From JACQAP01 sp035275265 (lineage in GTDB: Bacteria > Pseudomonadota > Gammaproteobacteria > Burkholderiales > JACQAP01), in contig DATENC010000031.1 in assembly GCA_035275265.1 (NCBI GenBank), positions 13,748-77,747 of the forward strand: a DNA stretch of 64,000 bases, given 5' to 3'. The notes below the pieces were generated by a model. It was given only the letters and a program-made list of their open reading frames with translations. It was not told the origin of the DNA and did no database searches. This document shows positions 45,813 to 54,985 of this stretch, one piece after another (the stretch's first letter is position 1; each line of letters begins with the position of its first letter). A program made the translations under genes and the position numbers.

Positions 45813-45833
45813 GGTCTCCTCCGTTTCTTCCCT

Positions 45834-47087
45834 TCAACCTGCGCCCAGAAAAATCTGCAGCAGATCGTTCAAGAATCGCTGGCCGCGCAGCGTCGGCCGC
45901 ACGCGCGCGTGATCGCGCTCGATGAACCCCGATTTCTGTGCAGCGTCCAGCGGTTTGCGCAATACATGGATCGGCAATCCGACGCGCTCCGGGAACAGGC
46001 GCAGCTCGAAGCCATCAATGAGCCGCAGCGCATTCATCATGAACTCGAATGGCAGCTCTTCGGCCGCAAGCCGGTGTTCCCGCTGAACCGGCACACCGGC
46101 GGCCATTTTTTCGAGGTAGTCGCGCGGTTGCTTGACGCGCATCTGTCGCAGGATGCAGTCGGCGAACGAGAGCTTGCTGTGCGCCCCTGCGCCGACGCCG
46201 AGATAATCGCCGAAGGACCAGTAGTTGAGGTTGTGCCGGGCCGCACGCCCTGCCCGCGCGAACGCGGAAGTTTCGTAGTGCCGGTAGCCTGCGGAGGCCA
46301 GCCGCGTTTCAATGGCGTCCTGCATGTCGGCCGCCACGTCATGGTCCGGGATAGGCGGTGGGTGCCGATGGAAATAGGTATTCGGCTCGATGGTCAGCTG
46401 ATAGGCGGACACATGCGTGGGCCCAAAGCCGATGGCCGTGTCGAAATCGGCTAAGGCCTGTTCTACGGTCTGGCCCGGCAGCGCGTACATGAGATCCAGG
46501 TTGAAGTTGTCAAAACTTGTCTGCGCGATCTCGATCGCGGCGCGAGCCTGAACTCCATCGTGAATTCGGCCAAGCGCTTTCAAATGCGCGGGATGGAAAC
46601 TCTGAATGCCGATCGACAGCCGATTGACGCCAGCGGCACGGAAATCGGCGAACTTCTGCGCTTCGAAGGTTCCCGGGTTTGCCTCCAGCGTTATCTCGGC
46701 CTCCGGCGCGAGCGGCAGCCTTGCCCGAATTGCCGACAAAAGGTCATCCAGTGCGCGCGCTGATAACAGCGAGGGCGTGCCGCCGCCGAAGAAAACCGTG
46801 TGTACCGCCCTGCCCCAGACTTGCGGCAGCGCCAGTTCCAGGTCGGCAATCAAGGATGCGACATAGTCGCGTTCCGGTATGTCGCCCTTTACCTCGTGGG
46901 AATTGAAGTCGCAATACGGACACTTGCGCACGCACCACGGGATATGAACGTACAAGGACAAGGGCGGCAGCACCGCGAGAGCCACTGTCGTGGCCGGATT
47001 TTTCAACTGCAGGATTGGGCCCTCGATGCGCGCGCCGTACTGGCTTTTTCTAAGGAGTTGCGCGCAGCCGGTGCAGCAGATCGGCAA
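45834..47087 (-). CDS. hemW: Radical SAM heme chaperone HemW
   Basis: 417 residues from ATG 47087. Radical SAM cluster ligands CVRKCPYC (Cys52, 56, 59), the FFGGGTPSLL segment and a HemW C-terminal domain are seen. Older annotation calls such proteins oxygen-independent coproporphyrinogen oxidase; HemW is the heme-binding branch. The first 40 residues overlap the next gene upstream by 38 bp; a TTG at 47006 would avoid this, so the start is uncertain. Confidence 0.88.
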   Translation of the reverse strand: MPICCTGCAQLLRKSQYGARIEGPILQLKNPATTVALAVLPPLSLYVHIPWCVRKCPYCDFNSHEVKGDIPERDYVASLIADLELALPQVWGRAVHTVFFGGGTPSLLSARALDDLLSAIRARLPLAPEAEITLEANPGTFEAQKFADFRAAGVNRLSIGIQSFHPAHLKALGRIHDGVQARAAIEIAQTSFDNFNLDLMYALPGQTVEQALADFDTAIGFGPTHVSAYQLTIEPNTYFHRHPPPIPDHDVAADMQDAIETRLASAGYRHYETSAFARAGRAARHNLNYWSFGDYLGVGAGAHSKLSFADCILRQMRVKQPRDYLEKMAAGVPVQREHRLAAEELPFEFMMNALRLIDGFELRLFPERVGLPIHVLRKPLDAAQKSGFIERDHARVRPTLRGQRFLNDLLQIFLGAG

Positions 47088-47367
47088 ACAATTTTGTCAA
47101 TGGCGCGACGGCCGTGAACAGCATGGCACCACGATAGCCCAAGCGCAGCGCACGGCTTGGTCCGGCCACCGCAAGCACACCGAGTATCAGGGCCGCACGC
47201 AACGGCCGCGTCTTGACGAGACGGTATGTGCGAAGCGCGAGATTGGCGAACCACAGCGACGGACGCAGCCTGGATGCGACGGCAGCAACCTGGGCGCGCT
47301 GCGTCGCGGCGCGCACGATCAATTCCTCGCGGCGGCTCACGATTTCTGAAATTCTTGAGGATATCAT
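47050..47367 (-). CDS. YqjK-like small protein
   Basis: 105 residues beginning with a charged helix (ISSRISEIVSRREELIVRAATQR) and ending with a weakly hydrophobic region. It is the third gene of the elaB/yqjD - yqjE - yqjK type trio found in many proteobacteria, overlapping yqjE-like by 4 bp. Function is not established. Confidence 0.65.
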   Translation of the reverse strand: MISSRISEIVSRREELIVRAATQRAQVAAVASRLRPSLWFANLALRTYRLVKTRPLRAALILGVLAVAGPSRALRLGYRGAMLFTAVAPLTKLFADLLHRLRATP

Positions 47368-47771
47368 CGTGAATTGAGCTGCCTGCGATCCTTCGCCAGT
47401 TCGTCAAGGCTCGCCTTGAACAACGGCGGCCTGGCCTTGGCTCTTGCAATAAATACCAGCACTGCAATCACGGCAAGCAACATGAAGGTCAGCGCCAGTC
47501 CGGCCGCTGCCAGCACACGGTTCGACTCCCAGAACACGGCGATTAGTGCAATAGCCGAGAGGATGACGCCGGTGAACGCGAAGAACATGGCCACCAGCCC
47601 CCACACCAGAAGCGACACCAATCTGGCAAATTGCTCTTCGACTTCGGTGCTTATGAGCTCGATACGGGTATGGGCAATGTCGACCAGCGTTACCAACAGT
47701 GCCTTGAGCGAATCGAATAGGCCGACTTGTAGACCCTCCTCCGGCGCAACCGCCTTATCACGTTCATCCAT
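47364..47771 (-). CDS. Phage-holin-superfamily III membrane protein (YqjE-like)
   Basis: 135 residues with two membrane helices (about 46-75 and 80-107) and the family start LFDSLKALLVTLVDIAHTRIEL. The family (Actinobacterial holin X / YqjE) is not phage-derived in function as far as known. Sits 9 bp after the ElaB-like gene. Confidence 0.8.
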   Translation of the reverse strand: MDERDKAVAPEEGLQVGLFDSLKALLVTLVDIAHTRIELISTEVEEQFARLVSLLVWGLVAMFFAFTGVILSAIALIAVFWESNRVLAAAGLALTFMLLAVIAVLVFIARAKARPPLFKASLDELAKDRRQLNSR

Positions 47772-47780
47772 GCGCGTGCA

Positions 47781-48086
47781 CTACTTACGGCTGATCAGAA
47801 GGCCGATCAGGACTCCCACACCCGCAGCGATACCCACTGCGGCCCACGGATTCTCTCGCACGTAATCGTCGGCGGCCTTTGCGGCTTCACGGCTATGCTC
47901 GGCGGCCAGATGCCCGGCGTCGGCGATACCTGCCTTGGCTGCGCGGATGGATTCCTCCGCACGTGCCCTCGCATTGCTCACCTTTTCTCCCGCCTGGCCG
48001 GCGGTCACCCTGACCAATTCCTCGGCATCTGACACCACCAGCCTGAGGTCCTCTATAAGTTTGTCGGTCGTAATTTCCGTTTTCAT
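47781..48086 (-). CDS. ElaB/YqjD/DUF883 ribosome-tethering-type membrane protein
   Basis: 101 residues from ATG 48086, chosen because GGAG lies 5 bases before it; an ATG at 48098 is also in frame. A long Ala/Glu-rich amphipathic helix (10-75) precedes a C-terminal membrane anchor with glycines (AAVGIAAGVGVLIGLLIS). In E. coli YqjD and ElaB are tail-anchored and bind stationary-phase ribosomes. Confidence 0.82.
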   Translation of the reverse strand: MKTEITTDKLIEDLRLVVSDAEELVRVTAGQAGEKVSNARARAEESIRAAKAGIADAGHLAAEHSREAAKAADDYVRENPWAAVGIAAGVGVLIGLLISRK

Positions 48087-48201
48087 CGAGGGCTCCATGA
48101 TTCATCAGCATGCATCCTTTAGACACTATGTATACGCCTGTCGGGCAGCGCCACGCAAATTATAGTTCCGACGGGCTATGGAGGAATGCGGTGGGGTGCA
48201 G

Positions 48202-48792
48202 TCAGCGGCCCCGCTTCAGCGTCTCCACGAGAGCCGCCAAGGCCTTGCCGCGATGACTGGCGCGATTCTTTTGTTCCGGCGATAACTCTGCGCCGGTTTT
48301 TCCCAACGTCGGGTCGAGGAACAGCGGGTCGTAGCCGAAGCCGCGGGTCCCACGGGCTTCGCGCAGAATTTCGCCGTGCCATATGCCCTCGGCGACCAGT
48401 GGTTGAGGGTCGTCCCCGTTACGCATCAGCACCATTACGCAGTAGAAATGTCCCTGGCGATTTTCCTCGGCCTCAAGCATTTCGAGAAGCTTGCGATTGT
48501 TGCGCGAATCCGATCTTGGCTCGCCGGCAAAGTGCGCCGAGACTATGCCAGGCGCACCTCCCAGCGCGTCCACGCAGATGCCGGAATCGTCCGCGAGCGC
48601 CGGCAGACCGGTAAGGTGTGCCGCATGGCGCGCCTTGGCAAGCGCGTTCTCGATGAAACTGGGGTACGGCTCTTCGGCCTCCGGAACCGCGAGCGTCGAT
48701 TGAGGAATGATCTCGATGCCAAGCGGCGCGAGGATCTGGCCGATCTCGCGCACTTTGCCCGGGTTGTTGCTTGCCAATACCAGTCGTCTCAT
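48202..48792 (-). CDS. rdgB: Non-canonical purine NTP pyrophosphatase RdgB
   Basis: 196 residues from ATG 48792 (MRRLVLASNNPGKV, the family start); the earlier ATG 48804 adds four residues. Hydrolyses dITP, XTP and related. SNNPGK and the GFGYDPLF and SHRGKA motifs are intact. Followed by a gap of about 150 bp to rph upstream. Confidence 0.94.
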   Translation of the reverse strand: MRRLVLASNNPGKVREIGQILAPLGIEIIPQSTLAVPEAEEPYPSFIENALAKARHAAHLTGLPALADDSGICVDALGGAPGIVSAHFAGEPRSDSRNNRKLLEMLEAEENRQGHFYCVMVLMRNGDDPQPLVAEGIWHGEILREARGTRGFGYDPLFLDPTLGKTGAELSPEQKNRASHRGKALAALVETLKRGR

Positions 48793-48944
48793 GACATTGA
48801 ACATTGAAAACTGGACTTGGGAGCCCGGCGTACGCAGGGATCTCGGAGAAGATCAAAAAACGTGAAATCCACGACCGTTCCATACCTTCGCCACTGCGTG
48901 TTCCCATTCCTGAACTTGCTTTTCTGCGGGCCTCCGCATTGAGG

Positions 48945-49661
48945 TTACATTTCGAGCGCGGAGCGCTGCGCGGCGATGAGCTGGCGTATGCCTTTTTCAG
49001 CCAGATCCAGCATGGCATCCATTTCTTTGCGCGAAAATGGCGCGCCTTCGGCTGTGCCCTGCACTTCGACCAATCCGCCGGTGCCCGTCATCACCACATT
49101 CATATCCGTATCACAGGCAGAATCTTCCGGATAGTCGAGGTCCAGCACTGGCACACCCTTATAAACCCCAACGGAGACCGCTGCGACGTGGTCCTGGATC
49201 GGCCATTCTCTGATCATTTGTCTTGTCTTGAGGAAGGTCGCCGCATCGTGGAGAGCAACGAACGCCCCGGTAATGCTCGCCGTGCGCGTGCCACCGTCCG
49301 CCTGAATCACGTCGCAATCGATCTGGATGGTGCGCTCACCCAGCAGATTGAGGCTGGTCACCGCACGTAAGCTGCGTCCGATCAGACGCTGGATTTCCTG
49401 AGTACGCCCTGACTGTTTGCCGCGCGCAGCCTCGCGCTCGGTGCGGGTGTTGGTCGAACGCGGCAGCATGCCGTACTCGGCGGTGAGCCAACCCTGGCCT
49501 TTCCCTTTCAGGAATATCGGAACTTTCTCGTCGATACTCGCGGTGCAGATCACTTTGGTCTCACCGCACTCGATCAACACCGAACCTTCGGCGTGTCGGG
49601 TATAGCCGCGCGTGATGCTGAGCTTTCTCAATTCAACTGGGGAGCGGCCGCTAGGGCGCAT
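48945..49661 (-). CDS. rph: Ribonuclease PH
   Basis: 238 residues from ATG 49661; the longer frame to 49778 runs into the divergent promoter region of yicC. Phosphorolytic 3'-5' exoribonuclease that trims tRNA ends. RPSGRSPVELR at the start, the ER.AARGKQSGRTQEIQRLIGR-type arginine cluster and the ADGGTRTASITGA loop are present. It is divergent from yicC with 159 bp between. Confidence 0.96.
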   Translation of the reverse strand: MRPSGRSPVELRKLSITRGYTRHAEGSVLIECGETKVICTASIDEKVPIFLKGKGQGWLTAEYGMLPRSTNTRTEREAARGKQSGRTQEIQRLIGRSLRAVTSLNLLGERTIQIDCDVIQADGGTRTASITGAFVALHDAATFLKTRQMIREWPIQDHVAAVSVGVYKGVPVLDLDYPEDSACDTDMNVVMTGTGGLVEVQGTAEGAPFSRKEMDAMLDLAEKGIRQLIAAQRSALEM

Positions 49662-49820
49662 GGTGGCTCTTTCATGATGTCGGCATTGTTGGGTCACGGG
49701 CACCCGCGGCGCGACGCCTCCGCATCCGCCTGTCGTCAATATGCCGCTGATTTGTGTGCTATCTTTTCGGCTCTCCAATTTTGGTCAAGTCCTTCCACCT
49801 TGTAAAGCGCCAAGGTCGCC

Positions 49821-50687
49821 ATGATCTACAGCATGACCGGTTATGCCATCGCTGCCGCCGAGTCGCCTTTTGGTGCGCTCAACCTCGAAGTGCGCTCGGT
49901 CAATCATCGTTATCTCGACGTCCAGTTCCGCATCCCTGACGATCTGCGTACCCTCGAAGCGGCACTACGCGAGAAAACGACCGGACGCATTACGCGCGGG
50001 AAGGTGGAAGTCCGCATCACCGTCAACAAGACGCCGGCGTCGCAGTCGGGGCTTCAGATTGACGAGAAACTTCTCGCACAGCTCAAGCTACTTAGTGACG
50101 AGGTGATGACGGCAGTGCCGAAGAGCACGCCGTTGACGGTCAACGATGTGCTTCGCTGGCCGGGAATGCTGGGCAACGACACTTTGCAATTGGAGGATCT
50201 GCAGGAAGAGTGTGGCAGGCTACTGGAGCAGGCATTGGACGAACTTACGGCAACGCGCTGCCGCGAAGGCGAAAAGCTGAAGAGTGTTTTGCTAGAGCGC
50301 ATTGACGCGATGGATACGCTTGTCAGGAACATTGCGCCGCGCATGCCGCAGCTAATTGCCGGTTACAAGGACAAGCTTACCGCGCGCCTCAGGGAGGCAA
50401 TGGTGAACTTGGACGACGACAGGCTCAAGCAGGAGCTAGTACTGTTTGCATCCAAGATCGATGTCGACGAAGAATTGTCCAGGCTCAGCACTCACTTCGC
50501 TGAGATCCGCCGCATCCTGGACAAAGGCGGCGCAGTCGGAAAACGACTGGATTTCCTGATGCAGGAACTGAACCGAGAAGCCAACACACTGGGATCCAAA
50601 TCGGTGGACCTCGAAGTCACCCAGACTTCGATGGAGCTCAAAGTGCTTATCGAGCAGATGCGCGAACAGATTCAGAATATCGAGTGA
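49821..50687 (+). CDS. yicC: YicC family endoribonuclease-like protein
   Basis: 288 residues. YicC proteins are RNases involved in sRNA turnover in E. coli. The N terminus MIYSMTGYA, then NHRYLD, and the C-terminal EELSRLSTHFAEI and KRLDFLMQELNREANTLGSKS are family hallmarks. It overlaps gmk by 4 bp in the order yicC-gmk-rpoZ-spoT. Confidence 0.95.
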   Translation: MIYSMTGYAIAAAESPFGALNLEVRSVNHRYLDVQFRIPDDLRTLEAALREKTTGRITRGKVEVRITVNKTPASQSGLQIDEKLLAQLKLLSDEVMTAVPKSTPLTVNDVLRWPGMLGNDTLQLEDLQEECGRLLEQALDELTATRCREGEKLKSVLLERIDAMDTLVRNIAPRMPQLIAGYKDKLTARLREAMVNLDDDRLKQELVLFASKIDVDEELSRLSTHFAEIRRILDKGGAVGKRLDFLMQELNREANTLGSKSVDLEVTQTSMELKVLIEQMREQIQNIE

Positions 50688-51292
50688 AAGGCAACGTCTT
50701 CATCGTGTGCGCGCCGTCGGGGGCGGGCAAGACTTCCCTGGTCAGGGAATTGCTCGCCCGCGATCCGAACGCGCACTTGTCGGTGTCCTATACCACGCGG
50801 TCCCCACGACCCGGGGAACAGGACGGGCGCGACTATCACTTTGTAACCAGACCGGTATTTCAGGCGATGCTTGACCGCGCCGAGTTTCTGGAAAGCGCCG
50901 AGGTACACGGCAATTGGTACGGCACTTCGCAGGCCTGGATAGTGGCACACCGAAGCCAGGGACATGACATCGTGCTGGAGATCGACTGGCAGGGCGCGCA
51001 ACAAGTGCGGAGGCTGATTCCAGACGCGATTGGAATTTTCATCCTGCCACCGTCTCTGGACGTGCTCAGGCAGCGCATGATGGGTCGCCGCCAGGACACC
51101 ACGGCCGTCATCGAGCGCCGACTCAGGGCAGCGCGCGGCGAGATCGCCCATTTGGAAGAATTCGACTATGTTATTATCAACAACAACTTCGACGATGCCG
51201 TCGAGGATCTGACAAGTATCGTTCGATCCGCACGGTTGCGATTGTCCTCCCAGATCGCGCGTTTCAGTGATTTGATCAATAGTTTGAAGTGA
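50684..51292 (+). CDS. gmk: Guanylate kinase
   Basis: 202 residues, GTG start overlapping the yicC stop (GTGA). Phosphorylates GMP. P-loop CAPSGAGKTSL, TTRSPRPGE.DG.DYHF and the GNWYGTS substrate segment are intact. The short gap to rpoZ (7 bp) puts both on one transcript. Confidence 0.97.
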   Translation: MKGNVFIVCAPSGAGKTSLVRELLARDPNAHLSVSYTTRSPRPGEQDGRDYHFVTRPVFQAMLDRAEFLESAEVHGNWYGTSQAWIVAHRSQGHDIVLEIDWQGAQQVRRLIPDAIGIFILPPSLDVLRQRMMGRRQDTTAVIERRLRAARGEIAHLEEFDYVIINNNFDDAVEDLTSIVRSARLRLSSQIARFSDLINSLK

Positions 51293-51299
51293 AGGTGTT

Positions 51300-51503
51300 A
51301 TGGCGCGTATTACCGTAGACGACTGTCTGAAGCACATTCCGAATCGCTTCGAGCTCACGCTGGCCGCGACCTATCGTGCTCGCCAGCTTGCCACCGGCGC
51401 TTCGCCGATGGTGGACACCAACAAGGACAAGCCTACCGTCATCGCGTTGCGCGAAATAGCGGCCCAGAAGGTCGGGGTCGATATCCTCAAGTCCAAAGCC
51501 TGA
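51300..51503 (+). CDS. rpoZ: RNA polymerase omega subunit
   Basis: 67 residues. Stabilises beta-prime in RNA polymerase and carries a ppGpp-binding contribution. The family pattern ARITVDDCLKHIPNRFELTL and TVIALREIAA is intact. It lies between gmk and spoT, as in most proteobacteria. Confidence 0.96.
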   Translation: MARITVDDCLKHIPNRFELTLAATYRARQLATGASPMVDTNKDKPTVIALREIAAQKVGVDILKSKA

Positions 51504-51557
51504 CGGCGCCGCCGTCCCTCACGATCGCACGAACCTCAGCCAGGCACGCGTGCACCG

Positions 51558-53702
51558 GTGAACCCGGCTGAACCCCCAGCGCTGACCATGTCCGAGTCCG
51601 AGCTTCTCTTCAAGGATGCTGCCGGATATCTCAAGCCGGAGGATATTGCTCAGCTTGAAAACGCGTACCAGTTCAGCGAATCCGCGCACGAAGGCCAGTT
51701 CCGCAGGTCCGGCGATCCCTATATCTCCCATCCGATTGCCGTTGCCCAGATCCTGGTGCAGTGGCATCTCGACGGCCAGGCCCTGACTGCGGCGCTGCTT
51801 CACGATGTGATGGAGGACACTGCAGTCACCAAGACCGAGATCAGCGACAGGTTCGGAAAGCACGTCGCTGAACTCGTGGACGGCGTCTCCAAACTTGACC
51901 GGATCGAGTTCCAGACCCAGGAGGAGGCGCAAGCGGAGAACTTCCGCAAGATGCTGCTTGCCATGGCGCGCGACGTGCGTGTCATCCTGATCAAGCTCGC
52001 CGACCGCCTGCACAACATGCGCACCCTGCAGGTAATGCAGCCGAAAAAGCGCGCGCGCATCGCCCGCGAAACGCTGGAAATCTACGCACCGATCGCCAAC
52101 CGCCTGGGACTCAACCAACTCTACCAGGAGTTGCAGGAGCTGGCTTTCCGCCATCTCTACCCGAACCGCTTCAGTGTGCTATCCAGGGCCCTGCTGCGCG
52201 CGCGCGGAAATCGCCGCGAGGTGGTAGACAAGATTCTCGATGCGATCAAGCGGAAGCTCGACGACAGTCACATCGAGGCGACCGTCACGGGCCGGGAGAA
52301 GAACCTCTATAGCATCTACAAGAAAATGCTGGAAAAGAATCTGTCCTTTGCGGAAGTGTTCGACATCTACGGATTCCGCGTCATTGTAAGGGACGCCGCC
52401 GGCTGCTATCTCGCGCTCGGCGCACTGCACCAGCTTTACAAGCCGATTCCCGGCAAGTTCAAGGACTACATCGCGATACCCAAGGGCAATGGCTATCAGT
52501 CGCTGCACACCACACTGTTTGGCCCTTTCGGCACGCCGATCGAGGTTCAGATCCGCACACTCGAAATGCACAAGATCGCCGAGGCGGGCGTGGCTTCGCA
52601 CTGGTTGTACAAGGACGATGCGCAGATAAACGAACTGCACATGAAGACACACCAGTGGCTGCAGAGCCTGCTGGAGATGCAGTCGGAAAGCGGCGACTCC
52701 ATCGAGTTTCTCGAGCACCTCAAAGTAGACCTGTTCCCGGACGAGGTCTACGTATTTACCCCCAAAGGCAAGATCATGGCGCTGCCGCACGGCGCCACCT
52801 GCGTGGATTTTGCCTACGCGGTACACACCGACATTGGCAACCGCTGTGTGGCCGCAAAAATCAACCACGAACTGGTGCCGCTACGCTCCGAATTGAAGAG
52901 CGGCGACCGAGTGGAGATCATCACGGCCGCGCACGCTAACCCCAACCCGGCGTGGCTCAATTACGTGGTAACCGGCAAGGCGCGCTCGCACATCCGCCAT
53001 TTTCTCAAGACCATGCAATATGAGGAATCGGCGCAGCTCGGCGAGCGCCTGCTGAACCAGGCTCTCGCCGCTCTAAAGTCCAGTCCGGACCTCATCAACG
53101 GCGACCAATGGGAAAGGCTGCTCAACGAAAACAGCGCCAAGTCCCGGCAGCAAGTGCTGGCCGACATCGGACTGGGCAAACAACTGGCCATCGTCGTGGC
53201 ACGTCAACTGCTGTCGATCGCCGAACCCAAAGGCAGTAAGACGGAGCAGCTCCCCGGCAGCCTGGTCATTCGCGGCTCCGAGGGGATGGCGCTGCAGTTT
53301 GCCAAATGCTGTCATCCGATACCCGGTGATCCGATTATCGGATTCCTGCGCAAGGGACACGGCCTGGTGATTCATACCCACGACTGCCCAGTAGCGCGCA
53401 AGACCCGCGGCGACCCGGAAAAGTGGCTGGACGTAGAATGGGCGCCGGACACCCGGAAGCTGTTCACGGTGAACATCAAGATGGTGGTTGCCAACGAGCG
53501 CGGCGTGCTCGCGAAGATCGCCGCTGCGATTGCCGAGACCGGCTCCAATATCGATAACGTCAGTCTCGAGCCCGGCGACTCCAGCGCCTACACCATCATC
53601 CACTTCACCCTGCAAGTGTCCAACCGCCTGCATCTGGCGCAGATCATGCGCGGCCTGCGGCGCGTCCCCGAGGTCATCCGAATCTGGCGCCTCAAGGGCT
53701 GA
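51558..53702 (+). CDS. spoT: Bifunctional (p)ppGpp synthetase/hydrolase SpoT
   Basis: 714 residues from GTG 51558; ATG 51588 is an alternative. It has an HD hydrolase domain (HDVMEDT, 82-88), a synthetase domain (FKDYIAIPKGNGYQSLHT, about 300-320), TGS (EVYVFTPKGKIMALPHGAT, about 396), a helical/zinc-finger region and a C-terminal ACT domain. The HD residues are intact, so hydrolysis is expected as in SpoT. It follows rpoZ by 54 bp, with a GACGGC/GCCGTC hairpin in between that lacks a T run. Confidence 0.95.
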   Translation: MNPAEPPALTMSESELLFKDAAGYLKPEDIAQLENAYQFSESAHEGQFRRSGDPYISHPIAVAQILVQWHLDGQALTAALLHDVMEDTAVTKTEISDRFGKHVAELVDGVSKLDRIEFQTQEEAQAENFRKMLLAMARDVRVILIKLADRLHNMRTLQVMQPKKRARIARETLEIYAPIANRLGLNQLYQELQELAFRHLYPNRFSVLSRALLRARGNRREVVDKILDAIKRKLDDSHIEATVTGREKNLYSIYKKMLEKNLSFAEVFDIYGFRVIVRDAAGCYLALGALHQLYKPIPGKFKDYIAIPKGNGYQSLHTTLFGPFGTPIEVQIRTLEMHKIAEAGVASHWLYKDDAQINELHMKTHQWLQSLLEMQSESGDSIEFLEHLKVDLFPDEVYVFTPKGKIMALPHGATCVDFAYAVHTDIGNRCVAAKINHELVPLRSELKSGDRVEIITAAHANPNPAWLNYVVTGKARSHIRHFLKTMQYEESAQLGERLLNQALAALKSSPDLINGDQWERLLNENSAKSRQQVLADIGLGKQLAIVVARQLLSIAEPKGSKTEQLPGSLVIRGSEGMALQFAKCCHPIPGDPIIGFLRKGHGLVIHTHDCPVARKTRGDPEKWLDVEWAPDTRKLFTVNIKMVVANERGVLAKIAAAIAETGSNIDNVSLEPGDSSAYTIIHFTLQVSNRLHLAQIMRGLRRVPEVIRIWRLKG

Positions 53703-53732
53703 GGGCCAACGGCGGCGCCAGCACGCGCGGAC

Positions 53733-53738
53733 TATAAT
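53733..53738 (+). promoter_or_regulatory. TATAAT -10 box close to the Cys-rich gene start
   Basis: A perfect TATAAT ends 10 bases before the ATG at 53749, and there is no Shine-Dalgarno. No -35 is recognisable. If active, transcripts would begin 3-4 bases before the ATG. Confidence 0.5.
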
Positions 53739-53748
53739 TGACGTAACC

Positions 53749-54072
53749 ATGACCCGATCGCGGTGGTTATCAATGTTCCGGTTCGGTACCTTTTGTTGTA
53801 TGGCCTTGGCCGCAACAGCCCTACTGGCCTCCTCCAGCATTGCCGCCGACGAGTCAGCGCCACAGGTTTCGCGCATCGACACGCTGGAACTTCCCGGACT
53901 TACCGCCGGTTGCCATATCTGCGAATGGCGGCCAAAACTCAACCAGAAACCGGCTCCCGAACAATGTGGCACCGACGATTCCGGCGTCGCCAACGTCGGT
54001 CTGTTCGAATGCGGTTTCTCGCAGGAATGCCAACGGCAGTGCCACTTCCTGCGCTGCGGCACGACCAATTGA
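53749..54072 (+). CDS. Small secreted cysteine-rich protein, function unknown
   Basis: 107 residues: signal peptide (hydrophobic 13-28, cleavage near SIAA) and a mature part of about 75 residues with eight cysteines (TAGCHICEW, EQCGTDD, FECGFSQECQRQCHFLRC). The pattern suggests several disulfides or metal binding. No family is recognised. It is 46 bp after spoT and apparently has its own promoter. Confidence 0.7.
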   Translation: MTRSRWLSMFRFGTFCCMALAATALLASSSIAADESAPQVSRIDTLELPGLTAGCHICEWRPKLNQKPAPEQCGTDDSGVANVGLFECGFSQECQRQCHFLRCGTTN

Positions 54073-54238
54073 CACGTGCGTCTTCGTGTATCAGCCAATG
54101 CCTCCATTGACGTGCTCTTCCCCGGTGCAACCGATGGAGTCGCCTGCGGACGACGGTTCTACTCTGCAAATCCCCTGTTATCCCTTACCAACGCAGTAAC
54201 CGTATGCCAACGTCTTGATTGACCTTGGCAAAAACAAG

Positions 54239-54253
54239 TGGCACGGGCATTGC
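54239..54253 (+). promoter_or_regulatory. Sigma54 promoter before small membrane protein
   Basis: TGGCAC, GGGCA, TTGC: perfect match to the -24/-12 consensus with correct spacing. It ends 40 bases before ATG 54294, and it rules out the earlier frame start at 54219, which would lie upstream of it. Confidence 0.82.
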
Positions 54254-54293
54254 GATACTTCATGTGGAGGGATTCCCCTCGCTGAGGTGCAAG

Positions 54294-54662
54294 ATGATGC
54301 TCGATCCGTTATCCGACTTGACCGCACGCCCGGTCCGCAGCCTTCTGCAGATCCTGCAGGAAGGCGTGCAAACGCTGTTTCATCTCTTGTTGTTTTCACT
54401 GCTAGTGCTCGGTTTCGGTGGCCTGCTGTACAAGGCGCTGAGCTCCGACGGCTGGGTTGTAGGCGTGCTGGGGCAAATCTGGAACCAGTACCCGACTGCA
54501 GCGATCGTGACGCTGGTGGTGACCGTGGCGGGTGCTAGTTGGGGTACGCGCCTGTTCGAGCGGCTGCCGCTGTACGGTAAGCGCGGCGACATGCTGGTTT
54601 ACTGCTGCCTGGCCCTGGGACTGTTCTTCGCCTTCAAGCTGGTGGTTACGGGTTCCGTGTAA
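54294..54662 (+). CDS. Small inner-membrane protein of unknown function
   Basis: 122 residues from ATG 54294, which is preceded by GAGGTG at good spacing; a second ATG follows at once. Three membrane helices (about 28-46, 68-84, 98-118). No motif or family is recognised. It is transcribed from a strong sigma54 promoter. Its job may be in the envelope, but nothing in the sequence defines it. Confidence 0.72.
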   Translation: MMLDPLSDLTARPVRSLLQILQEGVQTLFHLLLFSLLVLGFGGLLYKALSSDGWVVGVLGQIWNQYPTAAIVTLVVTVAGASWGTRLFERLPLYGKRGDMLVYCCLALGLFFAFKLVVTGSV

Positions 54663-54985
54663 GTCCTCCCTCACCCGTTCCGCACCCACCCGTGCGGACG
54701 GATTTGGTGAGGGAGTTATCTGTTGTCGTTCGCCGACAACACGATTCCTCCTGCAACCTCAGGTAGTTAATCAAACACTACCCGATTCGTGTCGTCCTTC
54801 AGCGACTACTCCGCCCCTCGCTGGCAAGCCTAATCGACTGTTTTTTCTTCGCTCTCGCAAGTGGCATGCGAGTTGCGATGAGCTTGGCCAATTTTTCGCA
54901 GCAGCGTTGCGTGATCACCACGAATGGCGTCACCGGTGAGGCAGTGTCCCGGTCACGGCAGTCGAGTTTTCCAAGGGAGGCGCCC
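54663..54985. other. Intergenic region with tandem hairpins and a sigma54 promoter
   Basis: About 320 bp without a confident gene. Successive inverted repeats: CTCCCTCACC/GGTGAGGGAG (54666-54715) enclosing TCCGCAC/GTGCGGA; TGTTGTCG/CGACAACA (54721-54741); GGTAGT/ACTACC (54762-54782); CAGCGA/TCGCTG around 54800-54820. Then come a T6 run (54841-54846) and the sigma54 promoter at 54862. Could be a structured 3' region of the membrane-protein mRNA, or a small RNA. Confidence 0.45.
54862..54876 (+). promoter_or_regulatory. Sigma54 promoter before small secreted protein
   Basis: TGGCAT, GCGAG, TTGC: one mismatch in the -24 element (T for C) and a perfect -12. A T6C tract lies just upstream. It ends 109 bases before the ATG of the next gene. 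Confidence 0.7.

Noticed and set aside
44892..46454. 520-residue ORF antisense to the enolase-family gene and hemW
   Set aside because: Spans two recognisable sense genes and their junction; no domain pattern.
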